Assembly: GCA_040901445.1 (NCBI GenBank)
Contig: JBBDYQ010000004.1
Coordinates: 20,754 to 84,753 of the forward strand
DNA length: 64,000 bases
Direction of reading: 5' to 3'
Source of the DNA: Thermoleophilaceae bacterium
GTDB taxonomy: Bacteria; Actinomycetota; Thermoleophilia; Solirubrobacterales; Thermoleophilaceae
Shown: in pieces, positions 33,115 to 43,826 of the stretch
How positions within the stretch are numbered: the first letter of the stretch is position 1
Layout: every line of letters begins with the position of its first letter
Made by a program: the position numbers and the translations under genes
The notes under the pieces: generated by a model
The model's input: only the letters and a program-made list of their open reading frames with translations
Databases searched by the model: none
What the model was told of the DNA's origin: nothing

Positions 33115-33955
33115 TCTCGGCGGCCTCGATCACGGCCGCGAAGTCGCGCTCGCCGAGCCCGTTGGCGGCGGCACGCGCGTAGAGCTCCTCGGCTGCGCGG
33201 CCGAGCCCGAAGCCGGGTCCCAGGGCCTCCGCCTCCGTCAGGCAGTGGCGCACGTCCTTGAGCATGTGGTCGAGCTTGAAGAGGGGGTCGAAGTCGTGCT
33301 CGAGCATCGGGCCGGCCTTGAGGTCGAGCATCGCCGACGCCCCGGACCCGGCCTGCATCACGCGCACGAGCGCCTCGGCGTTCACACCCGCGGCGCGGCC
33401 CACGATCAAGGCCTGCGCCACGGCGAGGGTGTTGACGGCTGCCACCGTGTTGTTGAGCAGCTTGATCATCGAGCCGTGCCCCTGCGGGCCCACGTGCAAC
33501 ACCAGCGTCCCCATCGCCTCGAACGCGGGGCGGGCGCGCTCGAAGTGGGCGGATTCGCCGCCGGCCATGATCGTGAGCGTGCCGTCCTCGGCCTTGGGCT
33601 TCGAGCCGGTCACGGGGGCGTCGAGGAAGCCCACGCCGCGCTCGGCCAGCCGCCCGCCGATGCTGCGCGACGCGCTCGGCGCGATCGTGGACATGTCGGC
33701 CACCAGCGCGCCCTGGGCCAGCCCCTCGGCGGCGCCGCCGCGGCCGAACAGCACCTCCTCGACCTGTGGCGCGTCCACCACCATGGTGATCACCAGGCCG
33801 GCCTGCGCCGCGGCCTCCGCCGCCGTGTCCGCGATCGGCGCCCCGAGCTCCTCGGCCCGCGCGCGGGTGCGGTTCCACACCACCACGTCGAAGCCGGCGC
33901 GGCGGAGGTTGGCCGCCATGCGCGAGCCCATGATGCCGAGCCCGAGGAAGGCCAC
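33107..33955 (-). CDS. 3-hydroxyisobutyrate dehydrogenase-family NAD(P)-dependent oxidoreductase
   Basis: A 282-residue beta-hydroxyacid dehydrogenase. The Rossmann loop opens the protein (VAFLGLGIMGSRMAANL), followed by the substrate-binding motif DAPVTGSKPKAEDGTL, the catalytic Lys region (GSMIKLLNNTV) and the C-terminal helical domain. The GTG at 33955 is chosen because the first strand starts there and it lies just after the hydantoinase B stop. The substrate could be 3-hydroxyisobutyrate, tartronate semialdehyde or a related acid. Confidence 0.88.
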   Translation of the reverse strand: MAFLGLGIMGSRMAANLRRAGFDVVVWNRTRARAEELGAPIADTAAEAAAQAGLVITMVVDAPQVEEVLFGRGGAAEGLAQGALVADMSTIAPSASRSIGGRLAERGVGFLDAPVTGSKPKAEDGTLTIMAGGESAHFERARPAFEAMGTLVLHVGPQGHGSMIKLLNNTVAAVNTLAVAQALIVGRAAGVNAEALVRVMQAGSGASAMLDLKAGPMLEHDFDPLFKLDHMLKDVRHCLTEAEALGPGFGLGRAAEELYARAAANGLGERDFAAVIEAAETM

Positions 33956-33959
33956 CCGC

Positions 33960-35435
33960 TCACGCTCGGCCGTGTCCGCCTCCTCCGGGGGTCTCGATCC
34001 TGAGCCGGTCACCCGGCCGAAGGCTACCGGCGGCCTTGGGGGGCAGCTCCCTGCCGTTGAGCAGGCTGCGCCCGCGGGCACCCGGATCGCCCCCGGCCGC
34101 GCCGGGCGGGGCATGGCGGCGACGCTCGGCGATGAGGGAGAAGTCCATCGGGGCGAGCGCCTCGAGCTCGCGCACCACGCCCCGGCCACCGCTGTGCGCG
34201 CCCGCGCCCCCCGAGCCGTCGCGCACGGCGTACTCGGTGGCGCGCAGCGGGAACTCCAGCTCGAGCGCCTCGACGGGGGTGTTGAGCGTGTTCGACATGG
34301 CCACGTGCACGGCGCTCGGGCCGTCGGCGTCGGGGCAGGCGCCCTGGCCGCCGCCGAGCGTCTCGTAGTAGGTGAAGTCGTCGTTGCCCAGAGTGAGGTT
34401 GTTCATCGTGCCCTGGCCTAGCGCGCGGCCGAAGGCGGCGAGCACCAGGTCGGCCACCCGTGACGAGGTCTCCACGTTTCCGGCCGCCACCGCGGCGGGC
34501 GGACGGGCGTTGAGCAGCGAGCCCTCGGGTGCCACCACGGTGAGCGGCCGCCACGCGCCGGCGCACGCCGGCACGTCCGGGTCGGCCAGCACGCGCAGCG
34601 CGAAGTAGCAGGCCGAGAGCGTCACGGCCAGCGGGCAGTTGAGGTTGCCCTCGTGCTGGGGCGCGGAGCCGGAGAAGTCGAGTGTCACGGCGTCGCCCTC
34701 CACCGTCGCGCGGAGCGCCAGCGCGAGGTCGCCCTCGGCCGCCTCGAGCACGTCGCGAGCCTCGCGCACGCCGTCCTCGAGCTCGGCGATGCGCGCCCGG
34801 GTGCGCCGCTCCGCGTAGTCGAGCGTCTCGTCCATGCCCTCCCGCAGCACGTCGAGCCCGTGCCGCTCGGCCAGCTCGCGCAGCCGGGCCCCGCCCGCGC
34901 GGTTGGCGGCGAGCTGGGCGCGGAGGTCGGCGCGGCGCTGTGCCGGGTTGCGCATCTGGTCCGCCAGCCGCTCCACGAGGCCGTCGTCGATGCGCGTGGG
35001 CGCGATCACCACGCCCTCGTCGTCGAGCGTGCGCGAGTTCGCGGGCATGCTCCCGGGAGTCCGGCCGCCGACGTCGGCGTGGTGCGCCCGGCTGGCGGCG
35101 AACCCTGCCAGCTCGCCCTCGGCGCGCACCGGGGTGATCACCGTGATGTCGGGGAGGTGGGTGCCGCCGCGGTAGGGGTCGTTGAGGATCCACGAGGCGC
35201 CCTCGCCATGGTCCTCGCCCAGCACGGCGGCCACGGCGCTCGGCATCGCGCCGAGGTGCACGGGTATGTGCTCGGCCTGCATGACCAGGGAGCCGCCGGC
35301 ATCGAACAGCGCGGTGGAGGCGTCGCGCCGCTCCTTGATGTTGGCCGAGTGGGCCGAGCGCATGAGCACGGCGCCCATCTCGTCGCAGGCGGCGCGCAGC
35401 GCCCCGAGCATGACCTGGAGGGAGACCGGGTCCAT
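33960..35435 (-). CDS. hyuB: Hydantoinase/oxoprolinase B subunit
   Basis: A 491-residue HyuB. Family features are visible: [33 protein letters not shown] and the late [15 protein letters not shown] block. With HyuA it makes an ATP-dependent amidohydrolase that opens hydantoin or 5-oxoproline rings, or an acetophenone carboxylase-type enzyme. The ATG overlaps the hyuA stop by one base (TGATG). The C-terminus ends in a Gly/His-rich segment (PGGGGHGRA), where family members end. Confidence 0.93.
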   Translation of the reverse strand: MDPVSLQVMLGALRAACDEMGAVLMRSAHSANIKERRDASTALFDAGGSLVMQAEHIPVHLGAMPSAVAAVLGEDHGEGASWILNDPYRGGTHLPDITVITPVRAEGELAGFAASRAHHADVGGRTPGSMPANSRTLDDEGVVIAPTRIDDGLVERLADQMRNPAQRRADLRAQLAANRAGGARLRELAERHGLDVLREGMDETLDYAERRTRARIAELEDGVREARDVLEAAEGDLALALRATVEGDAVTLDFSGSAPQHEGNLNCPLAVTLSACYFALRVLADPDVPACAGAWRPLTVVAPEGSLLNARPPAAVAAGNVETSSRVADLVLAAFGRALGQGTMNNLTLGNDDFTYYETLGGGQGACPDADGPSAVHVAMSNTLNTPVEALELEFPLRATEYAVRDGSGGAGAHSGGRGVVRELEALAPMDFSLIAERRRHAPPGAAGGDPGARGRSLLNGRELPPKAAGSLRPGDRLRIETPGGGGHGRA

Positions 35436-37408
35436 CAGCCGCGCTCCAGCACGATCGTGCCGTCGGCCTGCTCGTCGCCGCGCCAGCCGGGCGGCACCAC
35501 CAGCGTCGCCTCCGGCAGCTCCACGATGGCCGGGCCGCGCAGCTGGCCGGCCACGCCGCCGCGATGCACCCGCGCGTCCCGCGTCTCGTCGCCGAACACC
35601 GCCCGCCGCGTGCCACCGTCCTGCCCTGGGGGTCCACATGACCCCCAATCCAGGACGGTGGCCGGGACGGCCACCGCAACGCGCACCGTGACGAGTTCAA
35701 GCACGGCGCCCGGATCCGCGTAGCCGTAGCGATCCTGATGCGCGGCATCGAAGTCCGTCCGCAACTGCGCCGGGTCCGGCGACAGCTCACCAGCCACGGA
35801 GAGCTCGAACGCCTGCCCCGCGTAGCGCAGGTCGTACCCGGCCTGGACCTCCGGCGACCCGCCGCCCAACTCGGCACGCCCGCGCGCCGCCAGCCGCTCA
35901 ACCGTCGCGGCCACGGCGTCGCGGGTGAGCCCGTCGCCTGCGAGCAGCACGCTCTCCACGAGGTCGCGCCGCCGCTCCGACACCACGAGACCGAGTGCCG
36001 ACAGCACCCCCGACGCCCGCGGCACCACGATCCGAATCATGCCGAGCTCATCGGCGATGGCGGCGGCGTGCAGGGGCCCGGCACCGCCGAAGCCCAGCAG
36101 CGCGAGCTCGCGCGGGTCGATGCCGCGCTCCACCGTGGTCACCCGCACCGCCTGCGCCATCTCGGCGCTGGCCACATGCGCGATGCCCGCCGCCGTCTCG
36201 AGCGTGCCGAGCCCCAGCTCGGCGCCCAGGTCGCCCACCGCCCGCTCGCCGGCCGCGCGGTCCAGCGCCACGCCGCCGGCCAGCGGCGAGTCCGGGTCGA
36301 GGTACCCGAGCAGCAGGTTGGCGTCGGTCACCGTGGGCTCGCTCCCGCCCCGCCCGTAACACGCGGGCCCCGGCTCGGCCCCCGCCGATCGCGGTCCCAC
36401 GCGCAGCGCGCCGCCCGCGTCGCGCCAGGCCACGCTGCCGCCGCCGGCGCCCACGGTGTGCACGTCCACCATCGGCAGCGCCAGGACGCGGCCGCCCACC
36501 TCGCGGCCGCCGGTGCCGGCCACCCGTCCGTCGTGGGCCACCGAGACGTCGCACGACGTGCCGCCCATGTCGAGGCAGACCGCGTCGGGGGCGCCCGCGC
36601 GCTCCGCCAGCCGGGCGGCGCCTGCCGCGCCGCCGGCGGGGCCCGACAGCACGGTCCAGGACCCGTGCCGGGCGGCGGTGGGAGCGTCGGCCACGCCGCC
36701 ACCCGAGAGCATGACCTCGGGTTGGGGAAGCCCGGCATCGGCCGCGCGCCCCGCCAGCCGCTCGAGGTAGCGGCGCAGGAGAGGGGAGAGGGCGGCGTCC
36801 ACGACCGTGGTCGCGCAGCGCTCGTACTCGCGGAAGACCCCGGCCGTCTCGTGCGACGTGGACACGTGCACGCGCGGCCGCGCGTCCCCCACCAGCGCGG
36901 CGGCCCGGCGCTCGTGCGCGGGGTGACGGAAGCCCCACAGCAGGCACACCGCGGCCGCCTCCACGTCATCGGGCAGCGCCCCCACGCGTTTCGCCAGCCT
37001 GTCCTCGTCAAGGTCGCGCAGCACTCCGCCGGGCCCGCAGCGCTCCGGCACCGCCAGCCTGAGGGCGGAGGGCACGAGCGGCGGCGGATGTCCGGCGCAC
37101 AGCCGGTAGAGCTCCGCGCGCGCCTGGCGACCCAGCTCCTCGATGTCGGTGAAGCCCTCCGTTGCGAGCAGCGCCGTGCGCGCGGTGCGCCCCTCGAGCA
37201 GCGCGTTGGTGCCCACGGTCATGCCGTGCACGAAGCGCTCGACGTCGCCGGCGCGTGCGTTCGCTCGCTCGAGCGCCGCCTCCACCGCGGCGATCACGCC
37301 CAGCGACTGGTCCTCCGGGGTGGACGGGGCCTTGGCGGTGACGAGGCCGTCCGGGCCGAGCAGCACGGCGTCGGTGAAGGTCCCGCCGACGTCGACCCCG
37401 AGGAGCAT
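35435..37408 (-). CDS. hyuA: Hydantoinase/oxoprolinase A subunit, with an internal palindromic insert
   Basis: A 657-residue ATP-binding HyuA of the ASKHA fold. The phosphate motif [11 protein letters not shown] is at the start; later motifs are [22 protein letters not shown] and [10 protein letters not shown]. Length is slightly above the usual 640-680 range's middle. Near the C-terminus the protein has an atypical Gly/Cys/Pro-rich stretch ([15 protein letters not shown]), encoded by a 51-base bipartite palindrome, which looks like an in-frame insert in a surface loop. First gene of a three-gene operon with hyuB and the dehydrogenase. Confidence 0.93.
   Translation of the reverse strand: MLLGVDVGGTFTDAVLLGPDGLVTAKAPSTPEDQSLGVIAAVEAALERANARAGDVERFVHGMTVGTNALLEGRTARTALLATEGFTDIEELGRQARAELYRLCAGHPPPLVPSALRLAVPERCGPGGVLRDLDEDRLAKRVGALPDDVEAAAVCLLWGFRHPAHERRAAALVGDARPRVHVSTSHETAGVFREYERCATTVVDAALSPLLRRYLERLAGRAADAGLPQPEVMLSGGGVADAPTAARHGSWTVLSGPAGGAAGAARLAERAGAPDAVCLDMGGTSCDVSVAHDGRVAGTGGREVGGRVLALPMVDVHTVGAGGGSVAWRDAGGALRVGPRSAGAEPGPACYGRGGSEPTVTDANLLLGYLDPDSPLAGGVALDRAAGERAVGDLGAELGLGTLETAAGIAHVASAEMAQAVRVTTVERGIDPRELALLGFGGAGPLHAAAIADELGMIRIVVPRASGVLSALGLVVSERRRDLVESVLLAGDGLTRDAVAATVERLAARGRAELGGGSPEVQAGYDLRYAGQAFELSVAGELSPDPAQLRTDFDAAHQDRYGYADPGAVLELVTVRVAVAVPATVLDWGSCGPPGQDGGTRRAVFGDETRDARVHRGGVAGQLRGPAIVELPEATLVVPPGWRGDEQADGTIVLERG
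35612..35662. repeat. 51-base bipartite palindrome inside hyuA
   Basis: Outer 12-bp perfect arms (GCCACCGTCCTG 35612-35623 / CAGGACGGTGGC 35651-35662) enclose 8-bp perfect arms (TGGGGGTC 35627-35634 / GACCCCCA 35640-35647) around CACAT. Its length is a multiple of three, so the reading frame is kept. This is the shape of a palindromic mobile unit inserted in a coding region. Confidence 0.7.
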
Positions 37409-37434
37409 CGGGACGGAACGCTAGACGCCGCAAG

Positions 37435-37462
37435 GGAAGGAGGCGGTTGCCCGCCCCCTTCC
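37435..37462 (-). terminator. Hairpin terminator after the CxxxH-type small gene
   Basis: GGAAGG-A-GGCGG pairs with CCGCC-C-CCTTCC around TTGC, with one A-C mismatch. It lies between the end of the 37480 gene and the start of hyuA. Confidence 0.6.
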
Positions 37463-37479
37463 ACCCCCCGGTGTGAAAG

Positions 37480-37902
37480 CTAGGCCGCCGCGGTTACCTC
37501 GAGGCTCTCCTCGAGGTGGCGGTGCGACGGGCAGTACTTGCTGCCCGGCAGCGGCACCCGCTGGCACGCCGTGCCCTTGCGGGTGGTGGCGTGGCAGCAG
37601 AGCGGGCTGCCGTCGAAGGTGACTCCGGCGCGCGCGTGCTGGTCCACGTAGTCGCCGGCGAGGCGCACGTAGCGGTCGATGACCTGGTAGGCGCGCAGCT
37701 GCCCGCTCATCGGAAACAGGTCGCGCACGTCGTTGAAGAGCGTCCGCGACGGTCGCGCGAAGTAGAAGCGATCGCTGGCGAGCCGCTCCATGGCCCCCTC
37801 GCAGGAGCGCAGAAAGCGCTGCTTGCCCTCACCCGGACGACCGGCGTGCTCGATCACGTGAGGTGCGAGCTCGCGGTAGATCAAGCGGCTGAACTGATAC
37901 AT
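37480..37902 (-). CDS. Conserved small protein with a C-terminal Cys/His zinc-binding-like motif
   Basis: A 140-residue protein of unknown function. The N-terminal 95 residues are mostly helical (MYQFSRLIYRELAPHV...). The end holds C-C-H-A-T-x3-G-x2-C and, later, YCPSHRH, a short zinc-knuckle-like pattern also found in DUF5763-type proteins. A GGGAGG ribosome site precedes ATG 37902. No signal peptide or membrane segment. Confidence 0.65.
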   Translation of the reverse strand: MYQFSRLIYRELAPHVIEHAGRPGEGKQRFLRSCEGAMERLASDRFYFARPSRTLFNDVRDLFPMSGQLRAYQVIDRYVRLAGDYVDQHARAGVTFDGSPLCCHATTRKGTACQRVPLPGSKYCPSHRHLEESLEVTAAA

Positions 37903-38074
37903 CGGGCCTCCCTATCCCTAGTCCCCACCGCCCCACATTCCGTTTCCCCGAGGCGGCGAGCGCCGAGTATGACGCCGGCGTGTAAAGCACCAACGTATGC
38001 ATTGTTAAGTTGGGATTAACGCGGGTTCTCCACCCACGCAGAACCAACGCTTGGGGCGCGCGGAACTGCCGCCG

Positions 38075-38671
38075 CTACTCCGGCAGGCGGCCGTAGATCG
38101 AGCGCCGGAAGATCTGCACGAGCGCGTCGGTAACGGGCTCGCGATCGGCGTCCGGGGTGTCGCGGGAGAAGTGGTAGAGCGTGCGCTCGCACATCCAGAC
38201 CAGCGCCATGGCCGTCTCGGCAGCGGGCACCTCCACGGCCGAGCCGGCGCGCTGGTCGGCCTCGATGCGCTCGCGCGTGGCATCCACGAAGCGGTTGATC
38301 AGCGCGACCCAGAACGCGCGGACATCGTCGTCGTAGCCCGCCGCCTCGGAGACCACGCGCAGCACCGCCTTGTGCTCCAGGTACACCGCGACGATGCGCT
38401 CGAGGGAGTCGGCCAGCTCGGCGTCGCCGTGCCACCAGCGGTCCGCCTCCTCGTAGAGTGCCTCGGTGACCTCGCCGGTGAGCCGCATGAGCAGCTCGCT
38501 CTTGTCGCGGAAGTAGAAGTAGAACGCCGTCCGCCCGATGCCCGCCCGCGTGGCGATCTGCTCGACGCTGAGCCCGGCGAACGAGCTGCCCTCCTCCAGC
38601 AGGTCGGAGGCCGCCGCAAGAATCGCCGCCTCGGCGGCGGCGCGCCGGTCGACTCGCTCCTCGGTGGCCAT
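38075..38671 (-). CDS. TetR-family transcriptional regulator
   Basis: A 198-residue repressor. The N-terminal helix-turn-helix (about residues 15-60) reads ILAAASDLLEEG...LSVEQIATRAGIGRTAFYFYFRDKSELL. The C-terminal domain resembles EthR-like regulators of actinobacteria. It is divergent from the R2-like oxidase with 52 bases between, where a 15-base palindrome lies. The oxidase is its likely target, with a small-molecule ligand that is unknown. Confidence 0.94.
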   Translation of the reverse strand: MATEERVDRRAAAEAAILAAASDLLEEGSSFAGLSVEQIATRAGIGRTAFYFYFRDKSELLMRLTGEVTEALYEEADRWWHGDAELADSLERIVAVYLEHKAVLRVVSEAAGYDDDVRAFWVALINRFVDATRERIEADQRAGSAVEVPAAETAMALVWMCERTLYHFSRDTPDADREPVTDALVQIFRRSIYGRLPE

Positions 38672-38686
38672 GGGCCGAGTTTACCG

Positions 38687-38713
38687 TTGACACCCCGTCT
38701 GACACTGTGTCAG
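38687..38713 (+). promoter_or_regulatory. Promoter and TetR operator between divergent genes
   Basis: A -35-like TTGACA (38687-38692) is followed by the perfect palindrome CTGACAC-T-GTGTCAG (38699-38713), which fills the expected spacer and -10 region. Bound repressor would block the R2-like oxidase promoter and probably its own. Confidence 0.7.
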
Positions 38714-38723
38714 CATCTGGCCC

Positions 38724-39626
38724 ATGTCCACGCTTCTCGATCTCACCAGCCAGGGCGACGTCGCCACGATCTCCGACGACACCTATCTGCGCCGCTCGCT
38801 GCAGCTCATGACCCCGCAGCAGCTCTACGTGCTCTGGGAGCGCCAGCAGTGGCAGTCCCAGACGATCGACCTGGAGCAGGACAAGCGCGACTGGGAGGCG
38901 CTGACCCAGGAGCAGCGCGACGAGGCCATCTACACCCTGTCCGCCTTCTTCATCGGGGAGGAGCGGGTGACCACCGAGTTCACCGGGCTGGTGATGGCCT
39001 ACGCGGACGAGCAGGAGGCCGCCTTCCTCGCCACCCAGCAGGTGGACGAGGCGCGGCACATGCAGTTCTTCGACCGCTTCCACGGCGAGGTGCTGGAGCG
39101 CGACGGCGACCTCCACGCGCACCTCGAGCGTGCGCGCGAGGACGTCACGGGGGCGTTCATCACGCTCTTCGACGAGACGCTCGTGCAGGCCGGGCGCACG
39201 CTCATCGAGAACCCGAGGGACCTCGAGGCCAAGGTCGACTTCATCACCGTCTACCACATGGTCATCGAGGGCACGCTCGCGCTCACCGGGCAGCACTTCC
39301 TGCTGCGCTTCTGCGAGGACAACGGGATCCTGCCGGGCTTCGCCGAGGGCTTCGGCAACATCGCGCGCGACGAGCACCGGCACGTGGCCTACGGCACCTG
39401 GTTCCTGCAGCAGCAGTCCGAGGACCCCGGCATCGCCAAGCGAATCCAGGACAAGCTCGTGGAGCTTCTGCCTGCCGCCGCGGGCGTGCTCGTCCCGCCC
39501 GGCTACTCGCTCGGGGACGAGTACACGATCATGGGCTACACCTCGCAGGAGCAGAACGAGTACGCCTTCACCGCGCTCACCCGCCGGCTCAAGGTGATCG
39601 GAGTGGGGCTGCCAGTGGCGGCCTGA
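38724..39626 (+). CDS. R2-like ligand-binding oxidase (Mn/Fe, NrdB-fold)
   Basis: A 300-residue ferritin-like metalloprotein. All six metal ligands are visible: E79, E109, H112, E182, E217 and H220. In R2lox proteins a Tyr-Val ether cross-link forms: the pair here is V82 (three after E79) and Y177 (five before E182), both at the diagnostic positions. That sets it apart from ribonucleotide reductase NrdB, which keeps a radical Tyr elsewhere. It binds a fatty-acid-like ligand in known members; its reaction is unknown. Divergent from its presumed TetR repressor. Confidence 0.88.
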   Translation: MSTLLDLTSQGDVATISDDTYLRRSLQLMTPQQLYVLWERQQWQSQTIDLEQDKRDWEALTQEQRDEAIYTLSAFFIGEERVTTEFTGLVMAYADEQEAAFLATQQVDEARHMQFFDRFHGEVLERDGDLHAHLERAREDVTGAFITLFDETLVQAGRTLIENPRDLEAKVDFITVYHMVIEGTLALTGQHFLLRFCEDNGILPGFAEGFGNIARDEHRHVAYGTWFLQQQSEDPGIAKRIQDKLVELLPAAAGVLVPPGYSLGDEYTIMGYTSQEQNEYAFTALTRRLKVIGVGLPVAA

Positions 39627-39662
39627 GCCGTACCCGTCCCGGCCGCTAACCTCGGCGGCCGC

Positions 39663-41318
<1,656 letters not shown>

Positions 41319-41336
41319 GGCGATACTTGGTGCGGC

Positions 41337-41771
41337 ATGGCCTTCGTCCCGCCCGCCCGCCACCTGCTTCGCGCCAGGGACCTGGCCGACGCCCGCTACT
41401 TCGAGCCGCTGGACGTGGAGGAGCTGGCGGCCGCCGCGGGGTTGTCGCGAGCCCACTTCAGCCGTGAGTTCCGGCGCGTCTTCGGCGAGTCGCCGCACGC
41501 CTACCTCCTCACCCGCCGGCTGGAGCGCGCCGCGGCTCTGCTGCGCGACACCGACCGCTCGGTGGCCGACATCTGCCTCTCGGTGGGCCTGCAGAGCGTG
41601 GGTTCGTTCACCACCAGCTTCACCCGCACCTACGGGCAGTCGCCCACCGCCTATCGCGCAGCATTCCCGCCCGCCAGCCGGCACGCGCGCATACCCACCT
41701 GCATCGCGCGTGCATACGGGCGCCCGCAACGCCGCACGTTTCGAGAAGACAGCGGCCCGGCGCAGGGCTAG
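41337..41771 (+). CDS. AraC-family regulator (HTH domain only)
   Basis: A 144-residue protein that is little more than the two-helix-turn-helix AraC domain: LDVEELAAAAGLSRAHFSREFRRVFGESPHAYLLTRRLERA and VADICLSVGLQSVGSFTTSFTRTYGQSPTAYR. There is no effector domain, so activity may be set by its level. The tail is Arg-rich. It precedes a VOC gene, a frequent pairing, and probably controls it. Confidence 0.92.
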   Translation: MAFVPPARHLLRARDLADARYFEPLDVEELAAAAGLSRAHFSREFRRVFGESPHAYLLTRRLERAAALLRDTDRSVADICLSVGLQSVGSFTTSFTRTYGQSPTAYRAAFPPASRHARIPTCIARAYGRPQRRTFREDSGPAQG

Positions 41772-41810
41772 CGTGCCTGGCGACCGTTCCGCTCGACCAA
41801 GGAGGACCCC

Positions 41811-42239
41811 ATGATCAGGATCGCCAACGCACAGCTGTGGGTGCACGACCAGGACGAGGCGCTCGCGTTCTACACGCAGAAGCTGGGGATGGAGGTGCGC
41901 GCCGACGTGACCCTGCCCGAGATGGGCGACTTCCGCTGGCTCACCGTCGGGCCGGCCGGGCAGCCCGAGGTCTCGATCGTGCTGATGGCCATCCCGGGGC
42001 CCCCGGTGATGGACGCCGACACCGCCAAGGAGGTGGAGGAGCTGATGGCGAAGGGCTTCGCGGGCACCGTCTTCCTCACCACCGAGGACTGCCAGGCCTC
42101 CTACGAGGAGCTCAAGGGCCGCGGGGTCGAGTTCACCGAGGGGCCCGAGGAGCGGCCCTACGGCATCGACTCGGGGTTCCGCGACCCGTCCGGCAATGCC
42201 TTCCGCCTCACCGAGGTGAAGGAGCTGGCGGCGCTCTAG
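41811..42239 (+). CDS. VOC-family (glyoxalase/bleomycin-resistance-like) protein
   Basis: A 142-residue protein with the paired beta-alpha-beta-beta-beta units of the vicinal oxygen chelate fold (IRIANAQLWVHDQDEALAFYTQKLGMEV and later VFLTTEDCQASYEELKGRGVEF, FRDPSGNAFRLTE). The metal positions H13 and E135-like are plausible but not certain. Strong AAGGAGG site five bases before ATG 41811. Substrate unknown; probably regulated by the adjacent AraC protein. Confidence 0.88.
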   Translation: MIRIANAQLWVHDQDEALAFYTQKLGMEVRADVTLPEMGDFRWLTVGPAGQPEVSIVLMAIPGPPVMDADTAKEVEELMAKGFAGTVFLTTEDCQASYEELKGRGVEFTEGPEERPYGIDSGFRDPSGNAFRLTEVKELAAL

Positions 42240-42338
42240 CCGGGCGCCACGGGGGAGCCGCCGCGCGAGGCGCGCGCGGCGGCTTCGGCCAGCTCGTCGC
42301 GGTGGTCCGGGTGCGCGATGGCCGCCGGCGCCCGCGAA

Positions 42339-43358
42339 CTACGCCAGCCGCATGCCAAGCAGCCCGGCGTGCGCCTGCACGTGCTCGGAGAAGCCGGCGA
42401 AGTCGCGCGCGTAGAGCTGCTGCGGGCCATCGCACAGCGCCGCCTCGGGATCCTCGGCGATCTCCACGATTATCCCGTCCGCGCCCACCGCGGCGGCGGC
42501 GCGCGACAGCGGCTCCACCAGGCGGCGGTCGCCGGACGCGTGGCTGGGGTCCACGATCACCGGCAGGTGGGTGTGCAGCTTCAGCCACGGCACGGCTGAG
42601 AGGTCGAGCGTGAAGCGCGTGGCGGTCTCGAACGTGCGGATGCCGCGCTCGCAGAGGATCACCGGCTCGTTGGCCTCCTTGAGCACGTAGTCGGCCGCCA
42701 TCAGCAGCTCCTCGACCGTGGAGGAGAGGCCGCGCTTGAGCAGCACCGGCTTGCCCAGCGCGCCCACGGCCTGCAGCAGCCCGTAGTTCTGCATGTTGCG
42801 CGCGCCCACCTGGATCACGTCCACCGCGTCCGCCACGGCGGCGGCGTGTTGGGCGTCGGTGAGCTCGCTGACCACCGGCAGGCCGGTCTCGTCGCGGGCC
42901 TCGCGCAGGATGTCGAGCCCCCCGGCGCCCAGCCCCTGGAAGCTGAAGGGCGAGGTGCGCGGCTTGAACGCGCCGCCGCGCAGCATCGACGCTCCTCCCG
43001 CCTTGACCGCGCGCGCCACGCCGAGGGTCTGCTCGCGCGACTCCACCGTGCACGGCCCCGCGATCAGGCAGAAGGTGTCGCCGCCGCCCACCGAGCGGCC
43101 GGCCACGTCGAACACGCTGGGCTGCTGGTGGGAGAGGTCGAGCGAGGCCAGCTTGTACGGGCGCGAGATCTCCACCACCCGGTCCACTCCCTCCATCCCC
43201 TCGAGCCCCAGCTCGCGGACGCGCTCGGGGTCGCCGATCGCGCCGATGGCGGTGGTCAGCTCGCCGGGCATCACCACCACGTGCACGCCCGTCTCCTCGA
43301 GCTTGGCCACCACGGCGTCGACGTCGGGCTGCGTGGCCTCGGGTGTCATCACGACCAT
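42339..43358 (-). CDS. aroF: 3-deoxy-7-phosphoheptulonate synthase (DAHP synthase, type I-beta)
   Basis: A 339-residue first enzyme of aromatic amino acid synthesis. An N-terminal ferredoxin-like regulatory domain (residues 1-75) precedes the barrel, as in Thermotoga-type enzymes and chorismate-mutase-free members. Barrel motifs: [48 protein letters not shown] and [12 protein letters not shown] 43358 overlaps the thioesterase stop by one base (TGATG); the GTG one codon earlier is an alternative. Confidence 0.96.
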   Translation of the reverse strand: MVVMTPEATQPDVDAVVAKLEETGVHVVVMPGELTTAIGAIGDPERVRELGLEGMEGVDRVVEISRPYKLASLDLSHQQPSVFDVAGRSVGGGDTFCLIAGPCTVESREQTLGVARAVKAGGASMLRGGAFKPRTSPFSFQGLGAGGLDILREARDETGLPVVSELTDAQHAAAVADAVDVIQVGARNMQNYGLLQAVGALGKPVLLKRGLSSTVEELLMAADYVLKEANEPVILCERGIRTFETATRFTLDLSAVPWLKLHTHLPVIVDPSHASGDRRLVEPLSRAAAAVGADGIIVEIAEDPEAALCDGPQQLYARDFAGFSEHVQAHAGLLGMRLA

Positions 43359-43813
43359 CACCGCGGCAGGTGCTTCCAGGCCTCGGGAATCTCCTCCATG
43401 CCCTGGAGGAAGTGCTCGACCTTCACCTCGAGGAACAGCGCGGCGCAGTCCGCCACCACCTCGCCGCCGTCACGCATCTCGCCCGCGAGGTGGAGCTTGC
43501 GGCCCTCGGTGCGGTCCACCCAGGCCTCGACCTCGAACATCCGGTCGATGAAGGCGGGGCTGCGGTAGTTCACCTCGAGCTTGGCGGTCACGGCGGGCCT
43601 GCGGAGGATGATGAGCAGCGACCCCACGGCATCGTCGAGCACGGTGGCCAGCGCCCCGCCGTGCACGAAGCCGGGGGCGCCCTCGTGGCGCTTGTCGATG
43701 GTCACCTCGCCCCTGATGCGGTCGCCGTCGATGTGGGCATGGAGTCCCAGCCCACAGGGGTTCTCGCTGCCGCACGCCAGGCAGTTGGGATGGTGCTCGA
43801 TCAGCTTCGGCAC
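43358..43813 (-). CDS. PaaI-like hotdog-fold thioesterase
   Basis: A 151-residue hotdog protein. The core strands and helix are visible (GFVHGGALATVLDDAVG, with the HGG motif, and KLEVNYRSPAFI). The N-terminus has a CxxC-like LACGSENPCG block, common in actinobacterial members. It hydrolyses acyl-CoA thioesters of unknown kind. The GTG 43813 start sits 13 bases after the nadB stop, which is more likely than a longer version overlapping nadB. Confidence 0.85.
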   Translation of the reverse strand: MPKLIEHHPNCLACGSENPCGLGLHAHIDGDRIRGEVTIDKRHEGAPGFVHGGALATVLDDAVGSLLIILRRPAVTAKLEVNYRSPAFIDRMFEVEAWVDRTEGRKLHLAGEMRDGGEVVADCAALFLEVKVEHFLQGMEEIPEAWKHLPR

Positions 43814-43826
43814 GGCGGCGTGCAGC

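Noticed and set aside
35612..35662. The hyuA palindrome as a transcription terminator
   Set aside because: It lies inside the coding region, 175 bases before the hyuA stop, with no T-run, and hyuB is coupled downstream.
38724..39626. Ribonucleotide reductase beta subunit (NrdB/NrdF)
   Set aside because: No NrdA is adjacent and the V82/Y177 pair fits the ligand-binding oxidase family.
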